Shown here piece by piece: positions 44,261-54,132 of a DNA stretch of 64,000 nucleotides. Every line of letters begins with the position of its first letter. The first letter of the stretch is position 1. Position numbers and translations under genes: made by a program. The DNA is from CBDAKK01 sp965216965 (lineage in GTDB: Bacteria > Spirochaetota > Spirochaetia > WTKD01 > G963693115), in the NCBI GenBank assembly GCA_965216965.1, contig CBDCGX010000052.1:71971-135970 (forward strand), in the 5' to 3' direction. Below the pieces are notes generated by a model that was not told the DNA's origin, made no database searches, and saw only the letters and a program-made list of their open reading frames with translations.

Positions 44261-46234
44261 ATGCCTAACAGTGTGACTAAAGACGACTCATATACAGCTA
44301 AACATATTCAAGTACAAGAAGGTCTTGAAGCAGTTCGAAAACGCCCAGGAATGTATATCGGCTCAATTGACGAAGACGGACTTCATCATCTCGTATATGA
44401 AATTGTAGATAACAGTATAGACGAAGCACAAGCGGGACATTGTGACAAAATATCGATAACAATACACAAAGACAACAGCATAAGCATAGAAGACAACGGA
44501 AGGGGCATTCCTGTAGATATGCACAACGAAGGGAAAAGTGCCTTAGAAGTTGTTATGACAAAACTTCATGCAGGTGGAAAATTTTCAAAAGATGCATATG
44601 AAATATCTGGTGGACTTCATGGTGTAGGATGTGCTGTTGTAAACGCACTTTCATCTCATTGTGAGGTTGTAGTACACAGAAAAGGAAAAAAACACACACA
44701 AAAATACGAAAAAGGACATGCTGTAACAGAAATAATTACAGAACACAGCGATGATCTCCCAAAAACAGGCACACTTGTCCGTTTTGCTTTTGATCGCGAT
44801 ATATTTAAAGAATCACAAAAGTTTGATTTTTCTCGCCTTGCTCACAGATTTAGAGAACTCGCTTTTTTGATAAAAAACATTTCTATTTCTATTTGTGATG
44901 AACGAGAAAACCCTCCGAAAAAAGAAACCTTCTTTTCCGAAAATGGTATTGTGGATTTTTTGAGAATCTTATCCAAAGACAAAAAAATGCTTCTTGAAAA
45001 ACCGCCCGTGTTTAAAAGCACTTCAGATGATTCTCTCCTTGTAGAATTTGCCTTTAATTACACATTAGGACAAGAAACCACCATTCTTTCATTTGTAAAT
45101 AGCATAAACACAAGAGAAGGCGGAACTCACTTATCAGGATTTAGCAGCGCCTTTACACGCACGCTCAACGCACACCTTAAAAAACATAAAAATCTATCAA
45201 AGAGACTTGAAGAAAACCGTAGCAATAAAGAAGCCCTTACAGGAGTAGACGTGCAAACAGGTCTTTTAGCCGTTATGTCGCTTAAAGTAAAAGACCCCAT
45301 CTTTTCAGGACAAACAAAAACAAGAATTTCTAATCAAGAACTTAGAGGAGATATGGCACGATTTCTAAGCGTAATGCTTTCTGAATTTATGGATCATAAC
45401 CCTAATAATGCTCAAAAAATTTTAGAAAAATGCGTTCAATCCGCACGAGCTCGCATAGACAGCGAAAAAGCATACAATAAAGCAATTAGAAAAACCCCCC
45501 TCGGATCTGCATCTCTTCCTGGAAAATTATGCGATTGTTCAGAAAAAGATCCCAGCAAGTCAGAAATATTCCTTGTTGAAGGCGATTCTGCTGGAGGATC
45601 TGCAAAACAAGGCAGAGACAGCATGACACAAGCCATTTTATCTATGTTCGGAAAACCCACTAATGTTGAAAAAACAAACGAATCTACCGCAAAAATTCTA
45701 GAAAGTCCAAAATTACAACCAATTATTGCATCTCTAGGAACAAGTATAGGCACCCTTTTTAATTTAGAAAAACTACGATATCACAAAGTTATTATTATGG
45801 CTGATGCTGACGTAGACGGCTCTCACATTAAAACACTTCTCCTTACCTTCTTCTTCCGATATATGAGACCCCTTATAGAACAAGGATACATATACATTGC
45901 AATGCCTCCTCTATATCTTTTAAGCTGGGGTACAGGGAAAAACAAATCTGTATATCTTTACGATGATGATGAACTTGAAAAACAAATGGAAATACTCAAA
46001 AAAAACAATATAGAAAAATACACCATGCGGCGCTACAAAGGACTCGGCGAAATGAATGACGAAGAATTATGGTCAACAACAATGAATCCTCAAACACGGA
46101 AAATCATTAAAATATCGCTTGAAAATGCTGTAGAAGCAGACGAAACGTTCACTCTCTTATTAGGAGAAAAAGTTGAACCTAGACGTGCTTTTATTGAAGA
46201 AAATGCACTTAAAGTAGAAGTGTTAGATACGTAA
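44261..46234 (+). CDS. gyrB: DNA gyrase subunit B
   Basis: GyrB is the ATPase subunit that powers negative supercoiling. The 657-residue protein has the GHKL motifs EIVDNSIDEA and DNGRGIPVDMH, GGLHGVGCAVVNAL, the QTKTRISN region, and a TOPRIM domain with EGDSAGGSAKQGRD and DADVDGSHI. It is followed 39 bp later by gyrA, which has its own AGGAG site. The pair is transcribed toward the probable origin, against the leading-strand direction. Confidence 0.97.
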   Translation: MPNSVTKDDSYTAKHIQVQEGLEAVRKRPGMYIGSIDEDGLHHLVYEIVDNSIDEAQAGHCDKISITIHKDNSISIEDNGRGIPVDMHNEGKSALEVVMTKLHAGGKFSKDAYEISGGLHGVGCAVVNALSSHCEVVVHRKGKKHTQKYEKGHAVTEIITEHSDDLPKTGTLVRFAFDRDIFKESQKFDFSRLAHRFRELAFLIKNISISICDERENPPKKETFFSENGIVDFLRILSKDKKMLLEKPPVFKSTSDDSLLVEFAFNYTLGQETTILSFVNSINTREGGTHLSGFSSAFTRTLNAHLKKHKNLSKRLEENRSNKEALTGVDVQTGLLAVMSLKVKDPIFSGQTKTRISNQELRGDMARFLSVMLSEFMDHNPNNAQKILEKCVQSARARIDSEKAYNKAIRKTPLGSASLPGKLCDCSEKDPSKSEIFLVEGDSAGGSAKQGRDSMTQAILSMFGKPTNVEKTNESTAKILESPKLQPIIASLGTSIGTLFNLEKLRYHKVIIMADADVDGSHIKTLLLTFFFRYMRPLIEQGYIYIAMPPLYLLSWGTGKNKSVYLYDDDELEKQMEILKKNNIEKYTMRRYKGLGEMNDEELWSTTMNPQTRKIIKISLENAVEADETFTLLLGEKVEPRRAFIEENALKVEVLDT

Positions 46235-46273
46235 AATATTAATTAGCTTTAAGAAACAATCTAAGGAGTAATC

Positions 46274-48739
46274 ATGTCAGAAGAAATGAAAGAACAACTT
46301 AGGGAAAAAATCATCCCTGTTCAAATAGAAGATGAAATAAAAAGATCCTATCTCAATTACGCCATGTCTGTTATAGTAAGTCGTGCCCTTCCTGATGTGC
46401 GAGACGGACTTAAACCTGTACATAGAAGAATTTTATATTCTATGCTTGATCTCGGTATGAGAAGTGATTCTCAAACAAAAAAATGTGCTGATGTAGTCGG
46501 TCATACCTTAGGAAAATATCATCCTCACGGGCAATTAAGCGTTTACAATGCACTTGCACGCCTTGCTCAAGACTTTTCTATTCGATATCCTCTCGTGCAC
46601 GGACAAGGGAACTTTGGCTCTCTTGATGGCGACCCACCCGCAGCAGACAGGTATACTGAAGCAAAACTTTCTCGTATTTCAGAAGAGCTTCTCCTTGATA
46701 TCCGAAAAAACACCGTTGATTTTGTTCCAAATTACGACGAATCTCGCAAAGAACCCACGGTCCTACCCTCTGCTGTTCCTTCCCTGCTTTTAAACGGCTC
46801 TACTGGCATTGCAGTTGGTCTTACCACAGAAATCCCCCCTCATAATATGAGAGAAATAATTGATGCTATTATCGCTCAAATAGATTCTCCTGACATTAGC
46901 ATAGATACGCTTTGTACAATAGTAAAAGGACCCGATTTTCCAACCGGCGCCATCATTAAAGGTATTAGTGGTATTCAAAAGGCATATCACACTGGCAAAG
47001 GAAGTATTACAATTCAATCTCACTTTACCATAGAAAACAATCCAACAGGTGATGTAATTATCTTTTCAGACATACCCTATGCCAAACAAAAAGCAGAAAT
47101 GGTCTCTCGTCTTGCAGAAAAAGTAAACAACGGAATTATAGATACCATAAAAGCAATTAGAGACGAAACAAGTCGTCGTCGTGGAGTAAGAATAGTAATA
47201 GAACTAAAAAAAAGTGCAAATACTCAAATAACCTTACAAAACATATTTAAACATACGCCTTTTAGATCAAACTACAGCATTAACCTCACTGCACTTGTAA
47301 GGGGGCGTCCAAAACAGCTCACTCTTAAAGAAGCTATACAAGAATATATTAATCATAGAAAAGAAGTCGTTACAAGAAAAGCTACATTTGAACTTGAAGA
47401 AGCAGAAAAAAAAGCACACATTTTAAGAGGCCTGCTCATTGCTCTGCAGGACATAGACAAAACAATAGAGCTTATTAAGGCCTCAAAAAACAAAGAAGAA
47501 GCACAAAAAACTCTTGAAAGTCATTTCGCTCTTGATGCTGTTCAAGCACAAGCAATACTAGAAACACAACTACATCGCCTTACGTCTTTGGAAACACAAA
47601 AAATAGAAACAGAACTAAAAAACCTTGAAACTCTTATTCTTTCTCTACAGGGACTTCTATCTGACGAAAAAAAGCTTTTTGAAGAAATCAAGCAAAATCT
47701 CCTTAAAATAAAAGAAAAATACGGAGATGATAGAAGAACTGAAATTGAAATACAAGAGGCATCTATTGCAAATGAAGAAGACCTTATAGATAAAGAAGAC
47801 ATGCTCGTCACTCTTTCTACAAGTGGCTACATAAAAAGAACGCCTCTTTCTGCATTTGGCATACAAAACAGAGGTGGAAAAGGGAAATCTGGGCTTGCTG
47901 ATTCTAAAAGAGACGACTCTCTTCGGCACCTATTTGTAAGCAACACCCATAGCTCTGTATTATTTATTACTTCAAAAGGACGATCGTTTGTACTAAAAAC
48001 GTATACCCTTCCTCAAGTAGGAAGAACAGCACAGGGAGAAAGTATAAAATCCGTTCTTCCTCTAGACTCCGATGAGCAAATATCATCTATCATGGTACTT
48101 CCAGAAAACACTACGGACTCTATGAGTCTCCTTTTAGCAACACACCGAGGTAAAGTAAAGAAAGTTAATTGGTCACTCCTAGCAACATCCGCCAGAACAA
48201 AACGAGGTGTTCGTGCCATAACACTTGCACATGATGATAGCGTTGTTTCGGGAGAAATAATCCCCCAAAATAAAGACTTGTTCCTTTTTTCTGCATTTGG
48301 AAGGGCATTACGATTTCCTTCCTCATCTGTACGAAACACAGGCAGAACCGCAGCAGGGGTAAATGGAATGCGATTAAAACAAGGCGATTCCATTGTGAGT
48401 GTTCTTGCAGCAGACAACTCAAGTTCTTTTTTACTCATAGGGAATAACGGCTATGGGAAGCGACTTCTTGCACAAAACATTATGATCCATGGAAGGAATA
48501 CTAGTGGGGCCTCCGTTCTTTCTCTCAGAGATAATTCTTTGCTTATTACTGCTCTCATTGTAAATGAAGATGATTCCGTGACTGCAACCACACAACAAGG
48601 AAAAATTCTACGCTTTAATGTATCAAGCTGTCCTACTATGGGACGCTCTGCTCGTGGAGTAAACGTGGTAACCGTTAACGAATCTGACACAGTCAGTAGT
48701 GTAGCAAAAACCCCACAACAAACAGAAAAGAAATTATAA
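46274..48739 (+). CDS. gyrA: DNA gyrase subunit A
   Basis: GyrA is the DNA-cleaving subunit; the catalytic tyrosine is Y127 in ADRYTEA. The 821-residue protein has YAMSVIVSRALPDVRDGLKPVHRR near the N-terminus and a C-terminal domain with the GyrA box QNRGGKG, which separates it from ParC. In the quinolone-resistance region the sequence is HPHGQLSVYN. E. coli Ser83 and Asp87 are thus replaced by L88 and N92 here, and Asp82 by Q87. The start has an AGGAG site. Two parS palindromes follow the stop. Confidence 0.97.
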   Translation: MSEEMKEQLREKIIPVQIEDEIKRSYLNYAMSVIVSRALPDVRDGLKPVHRRILYSMLDLGMRSDSQTKKCADVVGHTLGKYHPHGQLSVYNALARLAQDFSIRYPLVHGQGNFGSLDGDPPAADRYTEAKLSRISEELLLDIRKNTVDFVPNYDESRKEPTVLPSAVPSLLLNGSTGIAVGLTTEIPPHNMREIIDAIIAQIDSPDISIDTLCTIVKGPDFPTGAIIKGISGIQKAYHTGKGSITIQSHFTIENNPTGDVIIFSDIPYAKQKAEMVSRLAEKVNNGIIDTIKAIRDETSRRRGVRIVIELKKSANTQITLQNIFKHTPFRSNYSINLTALVRGRPKQLTLKEAIQEYINHRKEVVTRKATFELEEAEKKAHILRGLLIALQDIDKTIELIKASKNKEEAQKTLESHFALDAVQAQAILETQLHRLTSLETQKIETELKNLETLILSLQGLLSDEKKLFEEIKQNLLKIKEKYGDDRRTEIEIQEASIANEEDLIDKEDMLVTLSTSGYIKRTPLSAFGIQNRGGKGKSGLADSKRDDSLRHLFVSNTHSSVLFITSKGRSFVLKTYTLPQVGRTAQGESIKSVLPLDSDEQISSIMVLPENTTDSMSLLLATHRGKVKKVNWSLLATSARTKRGVRAITLAHDDSVVSGEIIPQNKDLFLFSAFGRALRFPSSSVRNTGRTAAGVNGMRLKQGDSIVSVLAADNSSSFLLIGNNGYGKRLLAQNIMIHGRNTSGASVLSLRDNSLLITALIVNEDDSVTATTQQGKILRFNVSSCPTMGRSARGVNVVTVNESDTVSSVAKTPQQTEKKL

Positions 48740-48743
48740 GCAC

Positions 48744-48783
48744 TTTATCTTCGCATGTTTCACATGAAACATGCGAAGATAAA
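48744..48783. promoter_or_regulatory. parS-like site 1 inside a long palindrome
   Basis: The core TGTTTCACATGAAACA (48756-48771) differs from the parS consensus at one central base. It is embedded in an inverted repeat with 19-base perfect arms and a two-base centre (CA). It starts 5 bp after the gyrA stop and is followed by CTGTTTTT, so it may also terminate gyrA transcription. Confidence 0.75.
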
Positions 48784-48799
48784 ACTGTTTTTAAATTTT

Positions 48800-48831
48800 A
48801 AGGGCAATGTTTCACGTGAAACATTGCCCTT
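48800..48831. promoter_or_regulatory. parS site 2, perfect, inside a 32-bp palindrome
   Basis: TGTTTCACGTGAAACA (48808-48823) is an exact match to the ParB-binding parS consensus. The perfect palindrome extends over 32 bp with no mismatch (GGGCAA and TTGCCC flanks). ParB, encoded 4.4 kb away, should load here and spread. The site lies between convergent gyrA and add. Confidence 0.92.
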
Positions 48832-48866
48832 CCTGTATGTTTTGCTTACTATAAATAAATGTTAGT

Positions 48867-49941
48867 TTATGAAGACAACTCGCCTACTGTTTGATCAAAA
48901 TCGAGTGTTGCTTTTATATATGAACTCTTAATGTCTTGTTTTTGTTCTTCAGACACAAAGCTCCCTTCAACTGAACGAAGGTTGAGTTCCACTAAGTCAT
49001 CTACAGACACGTCATAAAATTGCATTGCTGTAATAAAATCATCTGTTAATGTAGTGTTTTGCACCGTAGGGTCGTCAGAATTAAGAGTTACTAATATGCC
49101 TTTCTTGTTTAACTGTTTAAATGGATGAAGCGGAGTATCTTTCCACGAAGCTGTAAAATAATTTGATACTGGACACTGTTCAAGATATATCTTTCTTGCT
49201 ATAAGTTCTTTCTGTAATTCTTCGTCTTTTATAGCAGTGGTGCCATGCCCTATTCTTTTTGCATGAAGCATATCTATTGCCTTCCAAATTTGCTCCGGTG
49301 GCGTAACCTCGCCAGCATGAATAGTAATGCCAACCCCATCAGAATGAATAACAGAAAATAAGTTTTTAAATTCTTCTGGTGGATTGAGTATCTCATCACC
49401 CGCAAGATCATATCCAATAATGTCAGTAAACCCTGCACTTGAAAGCTTTTTATATAATTCCAGCATTTCTTCTTCTGTTTGTTTGTTTCTGTTAAAAGTA
49501 ATAATATATTTAATACGGAACTTGCCCTCTTGTGCCGCAGCATTTGCTGCATTTTATAATAATTTTAGCAACGTCTATTCTATCAAAGTTATTTACAAAT
49601 GCAAAATGTTCGGGAGAAAAGCGTAATTCTATAAAATGCATAGATTCCTTTGAAAAATTCAAGACCGAATTATACGTTATGTTTTTGATATCGTCAAAAT
49701 CCCTATACCAATCATTTCTAAATTTAGACAGAAACACCTTAAAATCAGGCTCATGGTCTTCTGGAAATTGCACAGAACCAATAAAATCTTTATAATCTCT
49801 AGGTGCATCAATATTGTTTTTCTTTGCCACCTCAAAAAGAGTTGGTACATCAAAACAACCTTCCAAATGTCTATGGAGCTCCACCTTAGGAAACAAGTTC
49901 ATCGTTTTTGTGTTACAAATTTCTTTTAAAGTTACATTCAC
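48867..49941 (-). pseudogene. add: Adenosine deaminase (single frameshift)
   Basis: Add hydrolyses adenosine to inosine. The N-terminal piece (49510-49941) has the zinc motif ELHRHLEG, and the C-terminal piece (48867 to about 49560) has IHAGEV, GHGT and NSDDP, so every catalytic motif is present across the two frames. The frame breaks at a short T-run at 49552-49555 (A-run in the coding strand). A one- or two-base correction there restores a continuous protein of about 350 residues reading KNAANAAAQEGKFRIKY. Start is GTG at 49941 or the in-frame ATG at 49902. It is either a sequencing error or a recent lesion. Role: purine salvage, alongside the pyrimidine salvage genes at 21-24 kb. Confidence 0.8.
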
Positions 49942-50041
49942 ATATAATAAGATACACTATCTTAGTTTTTTTTGCAATGCACTAATGTAGTTTATAATAA
50001 TATTTTTAAGGTTTTTTCCAAATTTCTACCAAAAAACACCT

Positions 50042-50819
50042 TTAATGTCGTAAAATATGCGATAAAAATTCTTTTGTTCGTTTTTTTTGGGGGTTATCAA
50101 ACAACTGTGTGGCACTTCCCTCTTCAATTATTTTCCCTTTATCCATAAAACATATTTTATGTGCAACATTTTTTGCAAACCCCATTTCGTGCGTAGCCAC
50201 AACCATAGTCATTCCCGCTTCTGCTAAGTCTTGCATAACATTTAATACATCTCTTATCATTTCTGGATCTATTGCTGATGTTGGCTCATCAAACAGCATA
50301 AGTTTAGGAGACATAGCAAGCGCTCGTGTTATAGCAACACGCTGCTTTTGCCCACCTGATAATTGGTCTGGAAACATTTGTGCCTTATCAACAAGACCAA
50401 CTTGTTTAAGAAGTCGAAGTGCATTTACTTCTGCTTTTTCTCTTTCAATTTTTTTTATTTTTACTGGGGAAAGACAAATATTATCAAGCACCGTTAAATG
50501 TGAAAAAAGTGCAAAATTTTTGGAACACCATCCCTATTCTTTGCCTCGTTTTATGCCGTCCCTTTACCTGTTTTGTTATTTCTTGCCCATCAAAAACAAT
50601 TTCTCCTGCCGTTGGATGTTCTAAAAGATTTATACATCGCAAAAAAGTGCTTTTTCCACTTCCAGAAGGACCTATAAGACAAACAACCTTGTTTGTATAT
50701 ATATCAAGAGAAACACCGCGTAATGCGTGTATTTTATGGTTCTGTAAAAAAAAGGTTTTATGAATGTTTTTACATTCTACAAGAGGAGCTGATACTTTTT
50801 CTTTTTGGTAAGTACTCAT
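50042..50819 (-). pseudogene. Polar amino-acid ABC transporter ATPase (single frameshift)
   Basis: This is a GlnQ/ArtP-type ATPase. Walker A (GPSGSGKST) and the Q-loop (GMVFQ) are in the first piece; signature (LSGGQKQR) and Walker B (LMLFDEPTSAIDPE) are in the second. An extra base in the T-run at 50517-50521 breaks the frame. Removing one base gives GMVFQNFALFSHLTVLDNI, the expected family sequence. The start overlaps the permease stop by 4 bp, so the gene is the last of a three-gene leftward importer operon. Given its intact motifs and partners it may be functional in the real genome. Confidence 0.82.
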
Positions 50820-51568
50820 TGAGATAGTTTCTTTCCCCTTCTTCTTACAGTTCTTTGCTCTACAAAAGAAACTAATTTAGAAAAAAGAAGCGTAAGAAGC
50901 AAGTATACTATGGCTGTTACCGTAAATGCCTCAAAATAGTTAAAAGAAACCGTGGCATATTCTCTTGCCCGTCGCATAATATCAGTAACAGCAATTATTG
51001 AAACAAGAGAAGAGTCTTTTAACATCATTATAAATTCATTTCCAAAGGGTGGCAAAATTATACGCATCGCTTGTGGAATAATTACATATCTAAAAACTTC
51101 AAGACGACTCATCCCAAGTGAAAGTGCAGCCTCAACCTGTGCCTTAGGAACAGCTAAAAAACCCGCTCGGACAATTTCTGCCATATATGCCCCATAACAT
51201 ATACTCATTGCTAAAATTGCCGATACTTCACGCGGAAGTTGTAAAAATTTTCCTAAAACAAAATACACATAAAACAGTTGAACAAGAAGCGGGATGCCTC
51301 TTGCAACCTCAACGTAAATAGATAAAATTTTATTTAAAATCGGATGGAGTGCTCGAGAAACACCCACAAAAAAACTTATAAAAAAAGAAAGTATAATGCC
51401 CGAAAACGTTATGAGAAGCGTATTTATAAGCCCATCTGGAATAAATGCATATATCTCAAGGTATGTTGTGGGATTTATAATAGGTAAAATAATAAGCGTA
51501 GCGATTGCCCCAAAAAAAGACACTCGCCACGCAAAGGTATCTACCGAAAGATGGTTTATCTGATCCAT
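50816..51568 (-). CDS. Polar amino-acid ABC transporter permease
   Basis: A 250-residue HisM/GlnP-family inner-membrane permease with about five helices. It has the family sequences ARGIPLLVQLFYVYF and, at the ATPase-contact EAA loop, EAALSLGMSRLEVFRYVIIPQA. The start overlaps the binding-protein stop by 13 bp and its stop overlaps the ATPase start by 4 bp. A single permease gene implies a homodimer. Substrate is a polar amino acid, not further defined. Confidence 0.92.
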   Translation of the reverse strand: MDQINHLSVDTFAWRVSFFGAIATLIILPIINPTTYLEIYAFIPDGLINTLLITFSGIILSFFISFFVGVSRALHPILNKILSIYVEVARGIPLLVQLFYVYFVLGKFLQLPREVSAILAMSICYGAYMAEIVRAGFLAVPKAQVEAALSLGMSRLEVFRYVIIPQAMRIILPPFGNEFIMMLKDSSLVSIIAVTDIMRRAREYATVSFNYFEAFTVTAIVYLLLTLLFSKLVSFVEQRTVRRRGKKLSQ

Positions 51569-52335
51569 TTTTCTTCTATTGTTTTATACACTCCATTGTT
51601 TTTGATTTTTGCAAGACCGTTATTTATTTTTTGTAAAAGCACTTCATTTCCTTTTCTTGTAGCAATTCCATATTCTTCTTGCGTCATAGCTTTACCTATA
51701 ACAACAAACTTCTCTTTATATTTTTTATTGTTGAGAAGATATTCTGTTACTAACGGAGTATCTGCAACAATTCCATCTATAGTTCCGTTTGCAAGTTCTT
51801 CAACAGCTGGACCAAGTTCATCATATGTTTTAAGAATCACTCCCTTGTGTTTCTTTACAACTAAAGCACCTTGAGTTCCTATTTGTGCACCAACCTTCCT
51901 TCCTTTGAGATCTGCAAGAGATGTTGCTCCCTTCACCAAATCTTTTCTCATAGTAAGAATCTGTCCCGCATTAAAATAAGGGTCAGAAAATGCAATTTTT
52001 TTCTTCCGTTTTTCTGTAATTGTTACCGACGACAAAATGGCATCATAATCACCGTTTAAAAGCCCTACAAAAATACCATCCCATGCTGTAGTTATAAACA
52101 CAGGAGTAAATCCTTCTTCTTTTGCTATTGCTTCCATCATGTCTATAGAAAATCCTACTGTCTTTTTGTTTTTGTTGATAAACTCCATGGGTGGCCATGT
52201 TGCGTCTACAGCAAACACAACTTTTTCTAAACCATCATCCTTGTTGGTTTCTCCAAAACCAAACGCATATGTACTCAAAACCAATACACACACACACAGC
52301 AACTCTATTCGTTTAAAATTCAAATTCAAAATCAT
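51556..52335 (-). CDS. Polar amino-acid ABC transporter binding protein
   Basis: A 259-residue SBP_bac_3 protein with a signal peptide (about 1-27). It has VVFAVDATWPPMEFINKNKKTVGFSIDMMEAIA, DGIFVGLLNGDYDAILSS and the Arg/Asp-type binding sequence KKIAFSDPYFNAGQ. The ATG at 52335 directly abuts GGAGG, so the TTG at 52329, six bases after that site, is the more likely start. It is first in the importer operon and divergent from parA. Confidence 0.9.
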   Translation of the reverse strand: MILNLNFKRIELLCVCVLVLSTYAFGFGETNKDDGLEKVVFAVDATWPPMEFINKNKKTVGFSIDMMEAIAKEEGFTPVFITTAWDGIFVGLLNGDYDAILSSVTITEKRKKKIAFSDPYFNAGQILTMRKDLVKGATSLADLKGRKVGAQIGTQGALVVKKHKGVILKTYDELGPAVEELANGTIDGIVADTPLVTEYLLNNKKYKEKFVVIGKAMTQEEYGIATRKGNEVLLQKINNGLAKIKNNGVYKTIEEKWIR

Positions 52336-52454
52336 CCTCCTATCAAATAAAATAATTTCTTTATATATATTAATATATTAGCATATAATGTTGTGTTTTG
52401 TACATGCCTAATTTTTTCTTTTCTATAAGATTTTGTTAAAAACTGCTTTTATAA

Positions 52455-52460
52455 TATAAT
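52455..52460 (+). promoter_or_regulatory. -10 box of parA, predicted leaderless
   Basis: A TATAATATAAT run (52450-52460) contains a TATAAT exactly 7 bases before the ATG at 52468 (protein start MVVSFANQKGG). There is no Shine-Dalgarno. Confidence 0.4.
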
Positions 52461-53232
52461 GAGCATGATGGTCGTTTCATTTGCCAATCAAAAAGGAGGC
52501 GTAGGAAAAACAACTTGCGCAATAAATCTCGGTGCAGCACTTGCGAACAAAGGGGTTAAGGTTCTTCTCTTAGATTTTGATCCTCAAGCCAATCTCACAA
52601 GTGGTGTTGGAATTTCTAATCAAGAAAATAACATTTATACGGCACTTGTTGAAGAAAACACTATTGAGAACACAATATGCCAAACAAAGATCCCTCATCT
52701 CAGCATTATTCCCTCTCACACAGATTTAAATGGAGCATCAGTAGAGCTAATAAACCTTGAAAAAAGAGAGTTTTTTCTTAAAAAGATTTTAGCTCCTATT
52801 GTTCAAAAACGGTTCTTTGATTTTATTTTTATAGATTGCCCCCCTTCATTAGGAATACTCACAATTAATGCCTTTTGTGCAAGTGATGGGCTTATTATTC
52901 CTGTTCAATGCGAATATTACGCCCTTGAAGGCATAGCAAAACTTATAAAAACATTTTCAATAATTAAAAAACGATTCAATACAAAATTAGAAATTTTTGG
53001 TATTATTCTTACTATGTACGACATACGTACCCGTTTATCACAAGAAGTTGCAACAGAAGTTTTTTCTGTTTTTAAAAAAAAGGTATTTGACACAATTGTG
53101 CCAAGAAATGTAAAAATAGCAGAAGCTCCCTCTCACGGAAAACCCATAACCACATACGATGAAAAAAGTTCTGGTGCAAAAAGTTTTACATATCTTGCCG
53201 ATGAGGTTATAAAAAGATGCCAAAAAAATTAG
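52459..53232 (+). CDS. parA: Chromosome-partitioning ATPase ParA (Soj)
   Basis: ParA drives origin segregation with ParB. The 257-residue protein has the deviant Walker A KGGVGKTT, the switch region LLDFDPQANLTSG and FIDCPPSLG, with a SALEG-like YYALEGIAK block. Possible starts are the ATGs at 52459, 52465 and 52468. The last gives the usual short N-terminus and sits 7 bases after a TATAAT box. The parB start overlaps the parA end by 16 bp. The gene lies 1.1-1.9 kb left of the probable origin and 3.6 kb from the parS sites. Confidence 0.95.
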   Translation: MSMMVVSFANQKGGVGKTTCAINLGAALANKGVKVLLLDFDPQANLTSGVGISNQENNIYTALVEENTIENTICQTKIPHLSIIPSHTDLNGASVELINLEKREFFLKKILAPIVQKRFFDFIFIDCPPSLGILTINAFCASDGLIIPVQCEYYALEGIAKLIKTFSIIKKRFNTKLEIFGIILTMYDIRTRLSQEVATEVFSVFKKKVFDTIVPRNVKIAEAPSHGKPITTYDEKSSGAKSFTYLADEVIKRCQKN

Positions 53233-54132
53233 GAAAGGGCATTGGGGCCTTACTAGGCGAAGAAGTAGATTTCTTAAACAAACAAAGTGAGTCTACAGTT
53301 GAAAAAAAACAAAGCCCAAAACAAAAAAAAACAATCATCTCCCTCGCAAGAAGAAACTTCGTTATTTGTTTCTATAAAAGACATCAAACCTAACCCACAT
53401 CAACCGAGAAACTATTTCAATGAGACAAAAATAGAAGAGCTCGCTCTTTCTATAAAAGAAAAAGGGATTATTCAGCCAATCTTAGTAAATAAGATTAAAA
53501 CCTCAGCCGAAGATAACAAAAAGTTTTCTATAATTGCTGGGGAACGGCGATTTAGAGCTGCAAAGAAAGCGGGACTTACCTTTGTTCCTGTTTGCCTCTT
53601 GCAGATTTCGGAAGAAGAAGTGTTTGAGGTTGCTCTCATAGAAAATTTACAGCGCGAAGATCTCAACGCAATTGAAACTGCACTTTCTTTTAAAAATCTT
53701 CTTCGTCTTAAAAAACATACACACCAAGAGCTTGCGAGCAAACTTGGCATAAGCCGTTCTGTTATAACAAACACCCTTCGTCTTCTTTCTCTTCCTCTTA
53801 ATATACAAGACGCCGTAAAAACAAATGCTATTTCAATGTCACATGCAAGATATCTTTTATCATTTGAAAATGAAAAAACACAACAAGAAAACTTTAATAA
53901 AATAATAAAAACAAACATAAGCGTTCATTCTCTTGAAAAGAAAAAAACAAAAGAAAAAAAATCTTTCGCCTCTCTTGATAAAACGCTAGAAGCATATCAA
54001 CAAAATCTAATAGAATACTTTGGAACAAAAGTTCTTTTACAAGGGTCTTTAAAAAAAGGCATTATAAAAATAGAATATTACAACTCTGCTGATCTTGAAC
54101 GAGTTTTAAAACTGCTAAAAATTTCTCTGTAA
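53217..54132 (+). CDS. parB: Chromosome-partitioning protein ParB (possible frameshift near N-terminus)
   Basis: ParB binds parS, spreads with CTP and recruits ParA. The body has IKPNPHQPRNYF, the GERRFRAA CTP-binding box, ENLQREDLNAIE, and an HTH with HQELASKLGISRSVITNTLRLL. The classical N-terminal peptide LGKGIGALLGE is encoded from the ATG at 53217, which overlaps parA by 16 bp, but in a different frame from the body. The switch falls in the A8 or A9 run (53302-53309 or 53323-53331). Either one of those runs is miscounted or slips, or translation begins at the GTG at 53287, which loses the N-terminal ParA-contact peptide. Confidence 0.9.

Noticed and set aside
49948..49964. Hairpin TAAGATA-CAC-TATCTTA followed by a T-run, as a terminator
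   Set aside because: It would terminate + strand transcription, but the nearest + strand gene (gyrA) ends 1.2 kb away; on the minus strand it lies just upstream of the add start, so its role is unclear and it may be chance.
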